A stretch of 64,000 bases of DNA from Posidonia oceanica (Eukaryota > Streptophyta > Magnoliopsida > Alismatales > Posidoniaceae): contig JAZBRS010000026.1 in assembly GCA_037176725.1 (NCBI GenBank), positions 98,005,501 through 98,069,500 on the forward strand, in the 5' to 3' direction. The position numbers were made by a program, and so were the translations under genes. Of this stretch, positions 1 to 11,339 are shown in pieces; within the stretch, counting starts at the first letter, position 1, and every line of letters starts with the position of its first letter. The notes beneath the pieces are model-generated. The model saw only the letters and a program-made list of their open reading frames with translations. It was not told the DNA's origin and made no database searches.

Positions 1-790
1 GGAGTCCAGCAATAGATTGCACAGCTCCAGGATCTTGAAGATGAGCTCTAAGAGTAGGTAATCCCACCCAGACTGGAGTGCAAGTAGATTCTAACCCAGG
101 TGCAAAATTAGGAGACCATCTAAACACATGCATCCTTTTCCCTTTGATAAACCAGGCCTCCCTTATATATGCTCGCACAAAGTCTTCTCTGTTTAGAAAA
201 CGGATAAGAACATGGCGCTGATCAATAGCCACTGGGAAAATATCATCAGTAAATTCCATGGGGCTCTTCATAGAGTTCAGAATATCCATCATAGCCGGCC
301 TGCCTGAACTGAATTTCCCAATCATAGTCTAAGTGAATGCTGAGGCCATCTGAGAAACTTCTTTAGAAGAAAACCTAACCATCTCCTCTCCATCAACCAC
401 CACCAGACTCCTAACAGTCATGCCAGGGAATTTGGGAACTTGATGAGAAGCCCTAGTTGCAACTGCAAAGGATAACGGTTTAGGCTTCTCCAGGGCGGCT
501 CTAGTATTCTTAAATAGTGGAGGAGATTGTAAGGGGTCCTCTCCTCCATGAGCCTCCTGACCAGGAGCGGCGTGCGTGGTAGAAGAGACAACATTAGTGG
601 GGAACTTGATCTGCTTGTCGACTTCCTTTGGGGGAGTCGGCATGAAGTTACTCGAGATCAGTGGGAGCCTTCCTCGGGTACCATAAGAAGGGGCATGGGC
701 CTTAGGGGGACGATTTTCTACACCATCCTTGCTGAGAGTGTTCGAATCAGGCGGTTTCTTCAGCTGTCCATCAGCCTTGGCAGCGGCCAT
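1..790 (-). pseudogene. DUF4283-type retroposon ORF1/gag-like protein, N-terminal part, nonsense-interrupted
   Basis: On the minus strand an ATG at 790 (MAAAKADGQLKK) opens a Pro/Lys-rich N-terminus. It runs into a segment typical of plant DUF4283 proteins: a motif reading QRHVLIRFLNREDFVRAY, then AWFIKGKRMHVFRWSPNF and a WVGLPTL motif near the window edge. DUF4283 proteins are mostly ORF1/gag-like, nucleic-acid-binding products of plant LINE-type retroposons or domesticated relatives. The frame is broken by one TAG at about 328-330 (reading SAFT, stop, TMIGKF). The same frame then continues open to base 1, so a single nonsense mutation is the simplest reading. The C-terminal part, normally with a CCHC knuckle, lies outside the window. 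G-rich sequence from 791 to about 1,090 is probably the element's 5' leader. Assignment to DUF4283 is by motif memory; whether the parent is a LINE or another retroelement is inferred. Confidence 0.7.
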
Positions 791-1488
791 GGCTTGACCT
801 TCGGAGGTTGACCAGAAGCAGAGGTCGATCAGGCAAAAGCGATGGTTCGATCGGGCGTTCCATCTGGCAGCGGCTTGGTAGCCAAGAGCTAGATCTTGCT
901 CCGAAGAGCAGGGATCCAACCCCAAGAAGAAAAAGGGGAGGAGTAGGGAACGCCGATCACATGCTAAATCCCCAGATCAAAAATCAAGGGAAGAAGATGA
1001 TGTTCGGTGGGAGGATCGAGGATAGTGGGTGTTGTGCTATCGCCCACTTCCAGATGCGCAGAGGTTTGGGATTAGGTTTGGGGTTAGTTTTTCAAACAAC
1101 CATAGTTAACCTTTAACCATAGCCACACTTAACTAAACATGTAACACATTTAACTTACAATCATAATAAACAACCTTCATTTAAAAAGACTTCAATTAAC
1201 AAGCAATTAATAGGGATCTTAATAAACAATCACAGTGCAATCATAATTTGACCATGAGTTAATTTCAAACAATCATAGTAACTTAATTTGAACAATTAAC
1301 AATCATACATAATGAGCAATCAAAAGAACATGTAATTAACAAAAAAACCATAAGTTACTTTCAAACACCCTAGACAGAAACCCTAACCCTAATTAAACTA
1401 ATTATAAATACAATCAACCAAAACCCTAACCTAAACCCTAACCCTAACTGTTAAATTGATCAAACATGATTAACAATAAAAAAAACCC

Positions 1489-1500
1489 AACCTAATTTCA
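1489..1500. repeat. Target-site duplication, left copy
   Basis: aacctaatttca, matched exactly at 1,860-1,871 on the far side of the poly(A) tail. Confidence 0.8.
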
Positions 1501-1859
1501 AGGCATGAACTCTCAAAGCTTGATTACGGGGAACTGCATGCCCCTAGTTTGGATGAGATCTTTTATGACAAGGATGGCTTCAAGGCTCCTAAGAAAAAGA
1601 AGAAATACAGGCGGAAGGATTGGGTGTCCATGCTCCCACCTGGTGGTCCTCAGCAGTCGGGGGTCCTCGGCGGTCAGGGCGTCTGAAAGTGCGTTCTGTT
1701 TACGAGATTTTGTGGGTATGGAGGAGACATCTATGTGACTTTGTCTGTACTCTTTATGTTCTAGGCGAGCATGTTTTATCTTAGGAGCTGTTGTTCTCCT
1801 TTGTAACCCTAGGTTGTAATCTTTTTTGGTATCAATGAAGATTACGTTTAAAAAAAAAA
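1501..1859 (+). mobile_element. Short poly(A) retroposon (5'-truncated LINE-like copy or processed transcript) with 12-bp target duplication
   Basis: The insert ends in a poly(A) run (about 1,849-1,859) and is flanked by identical 12-bp repeats aacctaatttca at 1,489-1,500 and 1,860-1,871. This is the signature of target-primed reverse transcription. The first 186 bases contain an open frame in phase with base 1,501, with a basic stretch (APKKKKKYRRKDW) and a TGA at 1,684-1,686. About 165 bp of 3'-UTR-like DNA follows, including GGTATCAATGAAG just before the tail. It therefore looks like the last coding bases plus 3' UTR of a LINE or an mRNA. I do not recognise the protein. Confidence 0.8.
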
Positions 1860-1871
1860 AACCTAATTTCA
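1860..1871. repeat. Target-site duplication, right copy
   Basis: aacctaatttca, directly after the poly(A) tail of the retroposon and identical to 1,489-1,500. Confidence 0.8.
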
Positions 1872-2105
1872 TAAATAGAACATGAAAACCCTAATTAGGT
1901 CGATTGTAAACACAATCGACTAAAACCCTAATCCTAACTATTAAATCGATAAAACTTGATTAAGAAATAGAAAACCCTATGTTAACTTCATAAATAGAAC
2001 ATAAAAACCCTAATTAGGTCGATTGTAAAGACAAACAACCAAAACACTAACTTTAACCCTAAAAAGTGAAATCCAAAAGAAACCCTAATTGAAATCGAGA
2101 AGAAT

Positions 2106-3585
2106 ATCAAAAATCCAAACCCTAAATAGTAAAATCACCCTAAGCAATAATCTATTGGGTTGATTCCAAACTACTAGGAGGGAAGCTCCTAAAATATTCT
2201 GAGACTAACCTCATTCTACCCGTCATCGTTGGCCGAGGTCGCTTTTCCTCCACGATCAGGCTACACCACCAACACTCTGGTTCCACCAGCTCCGATCGCC
2301 ACCGATCTCGTTGCTCTCAACGGTGATGATCGTCCGACAGCACTCGATAGCAACAACAGTTAGCAACAGTAGCCAACGTTTCTAAGTGAATCGAGGGACC
2401 ACAAGGCAAGTGAATCAGGCAACATGAGCAGCAGCCAGTTAGGTTTTTTTTAGATGAAAGGCAGGTTAGTCTTTTCCTATGAGTTAACCATGGATTAGGT
2501 ACAGAGACTCCATGGAGTTAGATGGCAGTTGAAAATATACAGATAAGATTTTCGAGTTATTTTTCTATGTAAGGAGGGTATTGACGATAATACAACTTTT
2601 AACAAGGATATTTAGACAAAAAATCCTAAAATATATACTAAACTGGCAGTCCTGTACTATATTCACGATTAGTTGACGTATACTTATCTCTTTTTCTACC
2701 TTAAACATAAAAACGATCTATTTAATAATTGTGTCCAGTAAATAAACACAATAAGTGTGCGAGACATGATAAGAATAAATCCAAATACAATTATATCATG
2801 TCGTGTTCGAATTATTTTATCATGTAGAAATTACTAGGTCTAAATAAAACCATACAAGCTATCAAACAAGAAGATTCGACTTATCATTACATCTAGATCT
2901 GCTGATTGTCGCTAGAATCATGTATTTCTTACTCCTAGCATATTAAGTCCACATGGAAGATAATGACACAATATGCGTAATAAGATATGCCCTACTAAGC
3001 TACTTTTGACGTCTTGAACAAATTTATTCCCATGTTATTTTATTATGAGTAGATATTGTATTGATTACTATGGTATAAGAAAAACACTTTGATCCCATGA
3101 ATGCTATATACGTGTTTAGCATGTGTTGTGGATGATTTTTCTTGATATGTAGAATTGTAGATCAGTTAGAGGTAGAAGATATGCCACGTCACATTACATC
3201 ATTTTGATTTTGTCGATATACACAAAAATTATTGTCAAAGTGCAAAGAAAATTCTTGTATGAATGATCTTGGGTTGTTCAAAGTGTTGTGATAATATGGC
3301 ATCATTTTGATATCATCAACCCAGCCAAGGATGACATATATGCCTTGTACCTTTTGGTTTCATAATGCAATTAGATCGATATCTTTTCTCTCCACAAATA
3401 CAATGAGTGACTCTACACGTAATTAAAGAACATGGTAATAAATTAGTACATGCCATGTCCAAAGTCGCTTAATAGACATATTCTGGTAGATATTGTGTCC
3501 AAAGCGTTATTATTATGTTAGGATTAAGACAATACATGCTTGGATCAGGAACTCAGATCTAGTGATAGTGGTAAGTCGAATGTGC
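2106..3585. other. Intergenic, no gene recognised
   Basis: About 1.5 kb of mostly AT-rich sequence. A GC-richer patch at about 2,220-2,400 has no convincing reading frame. It lies downstream (3') of the minus-strand reductase gene and may hold its 3' UTR next to 3,585. I found no structured repeat or RNA gene. Confidence 0.5.
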
Positions 3586-5184
3586 TTAATCAAGAGAAGA
3601 GATGACCGGGAGGTGACCATTCTCTTGAAGGCTCTTAACAGTCTCATATAGTGTTTTCTTCACTGGTGCAAATGTCAGTCCCATGTCCTTGATCTTCTTG
3701 TTTGATAAGTTGTATGGTTTCACCCTTGGGTTCACCTCATCCTTGCACCTGCAAACATGGCGGAGTGAGGAGGTAAGTAACAAGGTTTCGAGGGATTAGA
3801 AGACGGAATAGAAATTTCATAACCAACATGAATGAAAGATTAGGGTCTAAATACGTTTGATTAATTTTTTCACTTCTATAACGGGCGTCTGTTCTTATTC
3901 CACCCTTTAATATAATTCATCTACATAAAAACTTGTCCCCAAGTTGAAGTCATTTTTGTTTTTTTTTGCTATGAAGTTACAAAGACTACGATAAAAAAAT
4001 ATGTAATACCGTACGTACCTGGTGGGGATGGGGTACTCTGGGAAGAGCGTCCGGAGGACGTCGACGAGTTCCCCGCGATGAAGCATGCTCTCAGCACAAA
4101 TATACCGTCCAGAGGAGGTCGGAGTCTCGTAAACGACAACATGAGCGTTGGCTACATCTTGGACATGGACGTAGGCTTGGACGGAGTTGGCATAGGTCTT
4201 GACGGCACCATTGAGGTACTTGAGGATGTGGATGGTGCTGGCGTTCACCGTTGGCTGGAGAAGGGGGCCGATCACCAACACCGGGTTCACGACGACGAGG
4301 TCTAGCCCGTGCTCCCTTGCGACTTCCCATGCCACTTGCTCCGCTACCGTCTTGCCATAGCAATACCTGTCAGAGAATAAATATTAGTTATACTAATCTT
4401 AACATTCTTGTCGTAATAATTTTGTGAATTTTGATGCAATAATCAGGGTCGATCTTGTAGTACCAGTTTCTGGTATTCTTGCAGTAGTCTAGGTCACTCC
4501 AACATGATTCGTCTACTACAGCATCTGGGTTTCTGTTTGGGTCCATGTACACGGTTCCAATCGAGGAGGTGAACACGACACGGTGCACACCGGCTTCCAC
4601 TGCTGGCTCGATCATACTCTCCTACAAGCAATAATGCATTAGTTAGACGTTTGAGGATATCAGCTAGAAAAGGTGCCCTATCTCATCTTAACAAGAGGAA
4701 TTAATAGTCGATTCAAAGACCACTATAGATAGGGAAGAATTAAAGAAGGTGCATGGTACTCACTGGATCATCAGTGACAGGCGAAGCGGTATGAAAGACA
4801 CCACGGCAGCCATCCATCGCATGGCAGAGGCTATCGAAGTCAAGAAGGTCAGCTTTACAAAGGAGCAATCTCTCCTTTGCTCCTTCTAGTTCTTTCAAAT
4901 GGTTGTTCTTTGGATCCTCTGCACGGATTATAAAGGTCACGCAAATATATAAGAAATTTGAGCAGGCATGTTAATGTTGATGGTGGAGATGATCATGCAT
5001 GTGATCACGAAGATAATACGAAGAAGAAGAAGAAGAAGAGACCTGGATTCCTGACAGTTCCCTTTACAGTGTAACCTTTCTCAAGGAGAAGTTTCACAAG
5101 CCACGAGGCAATGAAACCACCAGCTCCGGTGACACACACCGTTTCACTTCCGGCGACAGCTAAGGAGCCGATTTGCACAGGCAT
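3586..5184 (-). CDS. Cinnamoyl-CoA reductase-like protein (extended SDR), five exons
   Basis: Exons on the minus strand: 5184-5043, 4918-4764, 4621-4464, 4366-4019 and 3748-3586, all GT-AG. Together they give 966 nt (321 residues plus TAA). The first in-frame ATG ([10 protein letters not shown]) is 5,184. Cinnamoyl-CoA reductase reduces hydroxycinnamoyl-CoA esters to aldehydes with NADPH in cytosolic monolignol synthesis. Visible marks are the Rossmann motif [17 protein letters not shown], then RNPEDPKN (cofactor selectivity region), [16 protein letters not shown] with the catalytic Ser, and the CCR signature NWYCYGK across the exon 3/4 junction with Tyr and Lys of YxxxK. The C-terminal half ([34 protein letters not shown]) matches the family. 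Oddity: between EPAV and EAGVHRVV about 11 residues of a normally conserved helix are missing, so activity is doubtful. CCR-like dehydrogenases or phenylacetaldehyde-reductase relatives remain possible. Confidence 0.9.
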
Positions 5185-5841
5185 TTTCTTCAGCACTTCT
5201 TATATATACTTGCTATGGTTGCCGGGAGAGATCACTGGACGATCTGGGATGATGCTGTTGGTAGTGAATCAGTGGTGGGTGGTGGAGTAGATGAACTCTG
5301 GCCTCTGGGCCTTCTATAGGAGCCGGCCTGGGCAAGTGCGCCTACAAGCCAACAACCATCGTGCTGCTGGACCATGGTGAAAATGGGGAGTTGGTGATGG
5401 CAAAATCGTGCTTTTAATTCGTATTCCACTATCGATCAGATTCCTACGAAACAGACAGAGACTAAACCGTGTCCTCCTTTTTTTTTTTAATTTGGAAGGT
5501 AAGACTTTGTAAAATTTCCTGTGCCATACGAATAGCATGCAACTTCTTAGCAGGTGGCATGTCACTCGATTTAATATATTTTGACTTTGTTTGAGCGTAT
5601 ACATGGATCTGTGGACCGTGGTTACACGTATCATAAGTACTGTCATCATACAGTAAGTATTTTCTGCGGTTGTAACTGCCTAATTTCTATTTCTTTATCC
5701 TTGTTTAAATTTGGCATATATATCTAGGTATTTACCATTTGGTTGATCAAGGGAAAATATTGCTTATTTTTAGTACATATTTATTAGTGCTTGTGCGGTA
5801 ATGAAAGAATACATCAACTAATTTTTTGTTTTCTGTAAGAA
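5185..5841 (-). promoter_or_regulatory. Presumed 5' flank of the CCR-like gene
   Basis: This is the sequence upstream of the minus-strand start codon. A TATATATA tract sits at about 5,201-5,208, only some 17 bp from the ATG, which is too close to be a normal TATA box with a leader. AT-rich stretches near 5,565-5,580 are alternatives. I found no convincing AC element (ACC[A/T]ACC type), which is common in lignin gene promoters. The promoter assignment rests on position only. Confidence 0.3.
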
Positions 5842-5854
5842 TGAAAAGTAATTT

Positions 5855-6063
5855 TTTTTTTGGACACAAAGTAATCTTTATTAACTAATTGAAAAAATTA
5901 CAAAAGTTTTGTACTCACGGGAACAGCGACAGATACTATTTCTAAGAATACAAGGTACTAATTGAAGCAGACATGCTCATTTATTCTAAAAGAATAATAA
6001 ACAAAAGATATATAGACCAATCCTAACTCCAAGTTCAAAAATGTCATCCTAAAATGTGGGTAG
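5855..6063 (-). mobile_element. Probable reverse-oriented LINE 3' fragment or processed copy with poly(T) head
   Basis: A poly(T) run at about 5,851-5,860 is followed by tggacacaaagtaatctttatta. Read on the minus strand this is an AATAAAG signal some 18 bases before a poly(A) tail. The 13-mer tgaaaagtaattt occurs at 5,842-5,854 and 6,064-6,076 and fits a target duplication. The right flank itself contains a local duplication (gtgggtagtgaaa at about 6,055 and 6,103), which weakens the claim. Confidence 0.5.
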
Positions 6064-6076
6064 TGAAAAGTAATTT

Positions 6077-8267
6077 ATCTCTTAAGATTAGCCTCCAAAA
6101 CGTGGGTAGTGAAATCAAATCATATTTAAAATAAATATGGGTTAGCTCCTAATGAGATTGAATATCCCTCTGAATCTATCTTCAATCTGAATTAAAGCTT
6201 TGACGTACGTCACTAGTGAACATAATGGTCATCTTGTTCTTGCAATGTATTAAATATTTTATTTATTTTTCCCTTCAGTGGATAAAAATACTAAGTAGTG
6301 TTGCGTTGGTTAATTAATTAAAATATTTGTATGGGGTACTACTACAGGGATGTCATTCATAGTTCCAGATGAGCAATTAAAGTATAAAAATGTCGTTAAT
6401 ATTCAAAAGTTCGAGAAGATTGTATTAAAGGAAAAAGTTTGTATACAAGCAATTCTAAATATGCGTAGGATTGTGTGTATATGAAACAAACTCCTTTGTC
6501 ATACGGGAGATTGGTGATTTGAATAATCTTGAGTGATCAGTTACAGGTGTTGGGAATAAATACTGTATGTCCAATTGTTCAAAAGAATGACGAAGGTATT
6601 AACCTAATCCCACCAAGGATGCTTCCTTTGCTCTCGTCTTGCTTTCTAGAACAACACAAATCACCAGACATATATGTTAATGAATTCTATAAACATTTGC
6701 CATTAAGTGCGACAATAGAAGTTCTTTTTAGAGGTTGGTGTAACAAATTAATAGAACTGATCTGTAGATTCAGCATTTGCAGCAAAATTTTGCCCATTAC
6801 TTTCTTGTCACGGTATTAAGAAAGTAGTCAACTGGCTTCAATTGAGATATGGAATCATGCTTTTTTTTTTCTTCTCGTTCACATTGCTCTCTAGATGGAC
6901 AATAATTGCAAGACTGGGATCTACACGTACCATTGAAACGTTCACACTTCAAAAGAAAAACAATTGAGATAATGGAAGAGGCTCTGCTGTCCTACGTGTT
7001 AATTCCAACTTTGTGAGATCATATCTTGATAAATCTCAACTATGCATAGACATTATCTGGAATGACAAGGTGAAAACCCTAAAAAGATTTTGGCAGCATA
7101 CGAGCCACAAGAACTCAAAGAAGCCAAAAACTTTTTCTATTTTAACATCCATCGACCAAAGAAAAAGTCCGCACGTACTAGTACGTGGAATTGCAGTGGA
7201 ACAATTGTTGTTGCAGCAACTACGGTTGCGTTTGTTAGGAGATAATCCCAACTCTCACCAACTGTCTGTATTGTAGCAAGCCAGTATCTCCAGCAAATGC
7301 CCAATCTTCAACCCAGTTTCTCCAGAAAATGCCCAATCTTCAACCCAGTTCCTGGAGAATCTATAGCTCCCCTCACTGTTGATGTAAGAAGGTTTTCGAG
7401 TACTAATTGAACCAACTTTTATCAGTTTCTAATGATTGTATGACGAAAATACCCCTATAAGAATTAGTAAATCACTAAAATACCTACAAAAAGTTACCAA
7501 ACATGTCATGGTAAAGTACTGCACGCATTCACTGGTTTCAATTTCCAGCTCCTTCCTCTCTCTCATCTCTCCTACCACCCGCACTCTCTACCATGAACGT
7601 CGACAGCACCCATCTTCCACAACCAACCTCCACTATAATCGACAATGACACCCAACATGGTCGGCGACGGCAAGGAGATCCCAAGGAAATCAGAAGGCAA
7701 TATTGAAAGAATTAAGGGTCGAAGAGCCACAAAGCTAAGAAGGGAGAGCTAGCCACTATAGCATCTACAATTAAGAGTAGCTACAATACCCACTAGTTTT
7801 CATGTTTTGGGAGTTGGTGGAATCACCAAAACAAACACATCCTATCAGTTAGACTTGAACATCAGGTTTGACGTACGTATTTTATCTTAGTGCAAGTAAT
7901 GATTCATAAGAACCGCTTACGCTGGTCCAAAATGTTATGCACATTGTCTATATAATTTTTTGGAGTTTACAATAATAAACTTGTATGTTTTTTGGAACTT
8001 AAAAAAAATGTAAGAAGAGAAAAGAGGGTTGAGAGGAAGAGTAAAACTTATATATATATATATATATAGTCAATCTCGGATAAGGCCTGGTCTTATTTTA
8101 TATGGTGAGGTCCATAATCTTAATCATTGATTTTGAATCACATGTTTAAATCCTAGCCGTTCAAAAATTTATTGAAAAACTTCAAAGATATAGCAATAAG
8201 TTGAACCTATTTTCAAAACCTCGTGTACAGTTCCCACATTCATTTAGTTTCATGTAAAACAAAAAAT

Positions 8268-8269
<2 letters not shown>
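6077..8269. other. Intergenic, AT-rich, no gene recognised
   Basis: Short open frames here (for example 6,529-6,819 and 7,013-7,276, plus strand) show no family motif. A TA tract near 8,050-8,068 precedes sequence resembling small non-autonomous elements, but no terminal inverted repeat or target duplication was found. Confidence 0.45.
7287..7350. repeat. 32-bp tandem duplication
   Basis: Two adjacent 32-bp copies (7,287-7,318 and 7,319-7,350) share tctccag-aaatgcccaatc and differ at one base (gcaaat versus gaaaat). Confidence 0.85.

Positions 8270-8353
<84 letters not shown>
8270..8353. repeat. (CT)n microsatellite, about 42 units
   Basis: Uninterrupted CT dinucleotides for about 84 bp. 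It produces artificial Arg-Glu or Leu-Ser reading frames in all phases. It lies just upstream of the F-box-like fragment, and CT tracts are common in plant 5' regions. Confidence 0.97.
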
Positions 8354-8356
<3 letters not shown>

Positions 8357-8492
8357 CAAAGCCTTACAACCCCATTCTCTCCTCTTCTGCCATTGCTAGG
8401 ACTACACCACCACCGCAAAGAAGCAGCGGTGATGGATCCCCCACCTCCAACAGCCTCCGGCAGCTCGAGAATGCTAACAAACCTCGACCCAC

Positions 8493-8630
8493 GACTCCAT
8501 CACCCACTGCGCCTCCTTCCTGAGGCTCTAGGACGTCTCCAACCTCTCCATGACCTGTAGGTTCCTCCGCCACGTCGCCTACTCCGACTCCGTCTGGACC
8601 CGCCTACTCCGGCTCGTTGCTGGATCGTAA
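8493..8630 (+). pseudogene. F-box domain fragment (broken)
   Basis: In one plus-strand frame the sequence reads DSITHCASFLRL, stop (TAG 8,529-8,531), DVSNLSMTCRFLRHVAYS and DSVWTRLLRL, ending at TAA 8,628-8,630. The pattern of an Asp-Val-X-X-Leu-Ser-X-X-Cys helix, then Arg-X-Leu-Arg and Asp-Ser-X-Trp, is what F-box domains show at the Skp1-binding surface. F-box proteins are substrate adaptors of SCF ubiquitin ligases. The internal stop and lack of an upstream start indicate a degenerate fragment. Confidence 0.45.
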
Positions 8631-8898
8631 CCCATGATTGTTCCATGGGTCGTCCGCCAGTACACTTTCCCACCGACCGAGACTCCGTGGGGGGAGAAGA
8701 GAGGACGTTGCCATGTCAGTTGCCGAGAGGAATCTCTCCACACCTCGGTCCGAGAGGAGAAGACCTCGAACCTGATGGTGACCCACAACGGATCTTCTTC
8801 ATCACTGCCATCCACTCCATCCTCCGCCACTCTTCTTCTTCATGCTCCCACTTCTTCGTCGCCGGGTTGCTAATACAGTACTTGGGTAAGTTAACCAT
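8579..8898 (-). pseudogene. F-box-associated (kelch/FBA-like) domain fragment, frameshifted
   Basis: On the minus strand the sequence begins NLPKYCISNPATKKWE, a typical F-box-associated motif (CISNPATKKW). It then needs a frame change near 8,825 to continue as VTIRFEVFSSRTEVWRDS and GVSVGGKVYWRTTHG, the repeated strand pattern of F-box interaction domains. It overlaps the end of the plus-strand F-box-like fragment, so two F-box gene pieces appear to lie in opposite orientations here. No intact gene can be drawn. Confidence 0.5.
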
Positions 8899-8929
8899 CT
8901 AGTGAAGAAACCGGAGCAGCAGAGGAGGC

Positions 8930-10610
8930 CGTGAGAGGTGGCTTTGACACAAATGGAAAATTCCATTGTTGCAATTTTTTATCTCAATTTTTGTTATTTT
9001 CATCTACAAATTCCACGTGCCCGTGCACTCCAAGTGGAAAATCAGTCCTTGGAGTATGTTCATTGAACAGATGTTGGTTTTCTTGTATGATTTTTTTCAC
9101 TTCTCTCTTTCTTCATTCTTTTTGTCTTGGTTTTGGCTCGTTTGCTTCTTCTTTCCATTTTTTTTAATAGTGGAAGTGTGTATTTTTTACAAAAGTTAGT
9201 GCCTATTAGTTGTTTCACGTGTGGGAGACATGGGAGGAGTACACAAAAGTTGGTGCCTGTTAATGGTTTCAATGATACGTTAATTATATATGTGTACATG
9301 ATACGTTGACTATATATGTGTAATAAAAAACTCGTCAAGCTAGAAATTAAATTTCTCTACTGAATCACTCGATTTTCAAGCTAATAAGTCAAATGTGCAA
9401 ACAAAAACGATTGCTACATTAACTACGATTTAAAAATGATATGGTCGTAAAAAACGTAACAGTGAAACTAAAACTATTCAATACGTAACAACAACTACAA
9501 CAATACGTAAAAAGCTGGAATATAAATCGTTAACGTAACACATTAATTGAAACTACAACATATTAACATAAAATAAATATAATCAATGAATTTTAATACA
9601 TAAGAATGTCGTAACCATATATAATTCTTTTTACTTGTATTTATCATTTTAAATGATACGTTAACTATTTATAGTTACATAATCCATAATACTGAAACTA
9701 TTGTTATTGTATTTCCATGATATAGTAACTATTGTAATACTTCTCTACAAAAGGTGAGAATCATGCACAACACAAATCAATGTAGTTTAAATTCACCAAA
9801 AAATGTAATTGTTCCACCATATAAGTTTAATTGACATTATGAAAAAAATACATTAAATTCCAAAATTCAAGTACATAATACCAATATAATAAAATGACAT
9901 TGTATTATTCAAGGCAAATAGATTTACATTGGAAAATTTCAAATACATAATTTACCAGCTATCTTCACAACTTCCACCAAAACCTTCTATGTTGTCACCT
10001 TCTATATCATCATCTACAACATCTACGACAATGTAACATCTACATTATATTTTACTAAACGTAGAAATGAAAAATAAAAACGTTAACGTAATACTAAAAC
10101 GTCATCATCTTACTGTTGGAAGGCCAATAGTCTTACAAGAAACAAGCCATCATCTTACTGTTGAAAGGTCAACAGTCTCCATGTGTGTAATACAAAAGGT
10201 CTTGAAAAGAGTGGCCTGCCATCATAAATTAAAGGCACGTGAAAAGTAGTGCAGTGCTTCCTCCAAGAAATGGCACATAAAAGTCTTTGCCTTTATCAAT
10301 GTTTTTGCCATCAAATCCAAAAAAATACATTGGATACCGCTTTCAATCTCAGCCATAGAATAGAAAATAGAGAGCAGTAGATTAATGACCTTACTTTCAA
10401 AAGTGAGTCCAAGCCTCATCCGAGAATTTGCCTATATATATATAGGAAAATGTTCAGATGACAATATGTCCTCATTTTTGCAATTTAAGGATAAGTATAT
10501 TTGACTATTTCATGAAGATCTTGTAGTGTAATATTGTGTTGGATTTATATTGAAGGCAATTAGATGTGGTGTTTATATGAAGTAGTGATCTTACCTTCTT
10601 TGTCATTACT
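8930..10610. other. Intergenic, AT-rich, no gene recognised
   Basis: Contains recurring GATACGTTAACTAT and ACGTAAC phrases at about 9,280-9,730 and a small duplication of catcatcttactgttg at about 10,104 and 10,150. No coding motif was seen. Confidence 0.45.
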
Positions 10611-10614
10611 AGTA

Positions 10615-11115
10615 TGAGCACAATGATTTCTTAGGTGTGAACACAATTATTCTTTAAGTGTGAACACAATTATTAGTTTTCCTTGTGTAAACACAATTAT
10701 TCTTTAAGTATGAACACAATTATTAGTGTAGGTGTGAACGTAATTAATCCCTATCAGTGAACAATAATTTTTTTAGAGAAATTAGGAGAGAGAGTCATAA
10801 ACTTTTTTTGAATATGTACAGACACTGAATTTTTGTACAGGTATTGAATTTTAATAGAAAATATTTGAAATATGTAGAAATTGAAATTTTGTGCAGACAC
10901 TAAAATTTTGTGTAGACACTGAATTATTGTACAGGTACTGAATTTTAGTAGAAGATATTGGATATATGCAGACACTGAAATTTTATACAAACATTGAAAT
11001 TTTGTGTAGACACTGAATTTTTATACAGATACTGAATTTTAGTAGAAGATATTGGATATATGCAGACACTAAAATTTTGTGCAGACACTAAAATTTTATA
11101 TAGACATTGAATTTT
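10615..11115. repeat. Complex local tandem repeats (GTGAACACAATTATT and CAGACACTGAATTTT units)
   Basis: First block (about 10,630-10,745): at least four gtgaacacaattatt units. Second block (about 10,815-11,115): many agacactgaaatttt variants arranged in a longer unit that recurs with tagaagatattggatatatg at about 10,950 and 11,045 (spacing roughly 95 bp). A further short duplication (gggagaccacgtgg type) follows at 11,120-11,165. Confidence 0.75.
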
Positions 11116-11339
11116 GAGGTAAGGGGGACCACATGGGGGAGGTTGGTTGGAAGTGGAGTAAGGGAGACCACGTGGGGGGAGATTGATATGTGGATTGATA
11201 TGGTCACCACAATTTTTTTAATAGCTTATATATAAATACACATATATATGTTTATATATATATATACAGAGTATATATCTATTGCATGCTCCCTCAAAAA
11301 CCCAAAACAGCTTTTGCTCCTATTGGTTTCTGGTTTTTT

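Larger units (their letters stand above)
1378..2105. repeat. AAACCCTAA-rich tandem repeat, about 119-bp unit, three partial or complete units
   Basis: Units share AACCCTAA clusters, then GTCGATTGTAAA and an A-rich tail. Clear unit boundaries fall at 1,870 and 1,989 (119-bp spacing). A diverged unit occupies about 1,378-1,500 and is separated from the others by the retroposon at 1,501-1,859. The CCCTAA clusters resemble plant telomere repeat units, but they are short and interspersed. I read this as a local repeat, not a telomere. Confidence 0.6.

Noticed and set aside
1378..1460. Possible interstitial telomere
   Set aside because: CCCTAA units are few, imperfect and interspersed within a 119-bp repeat; such words are common in plant DNA.
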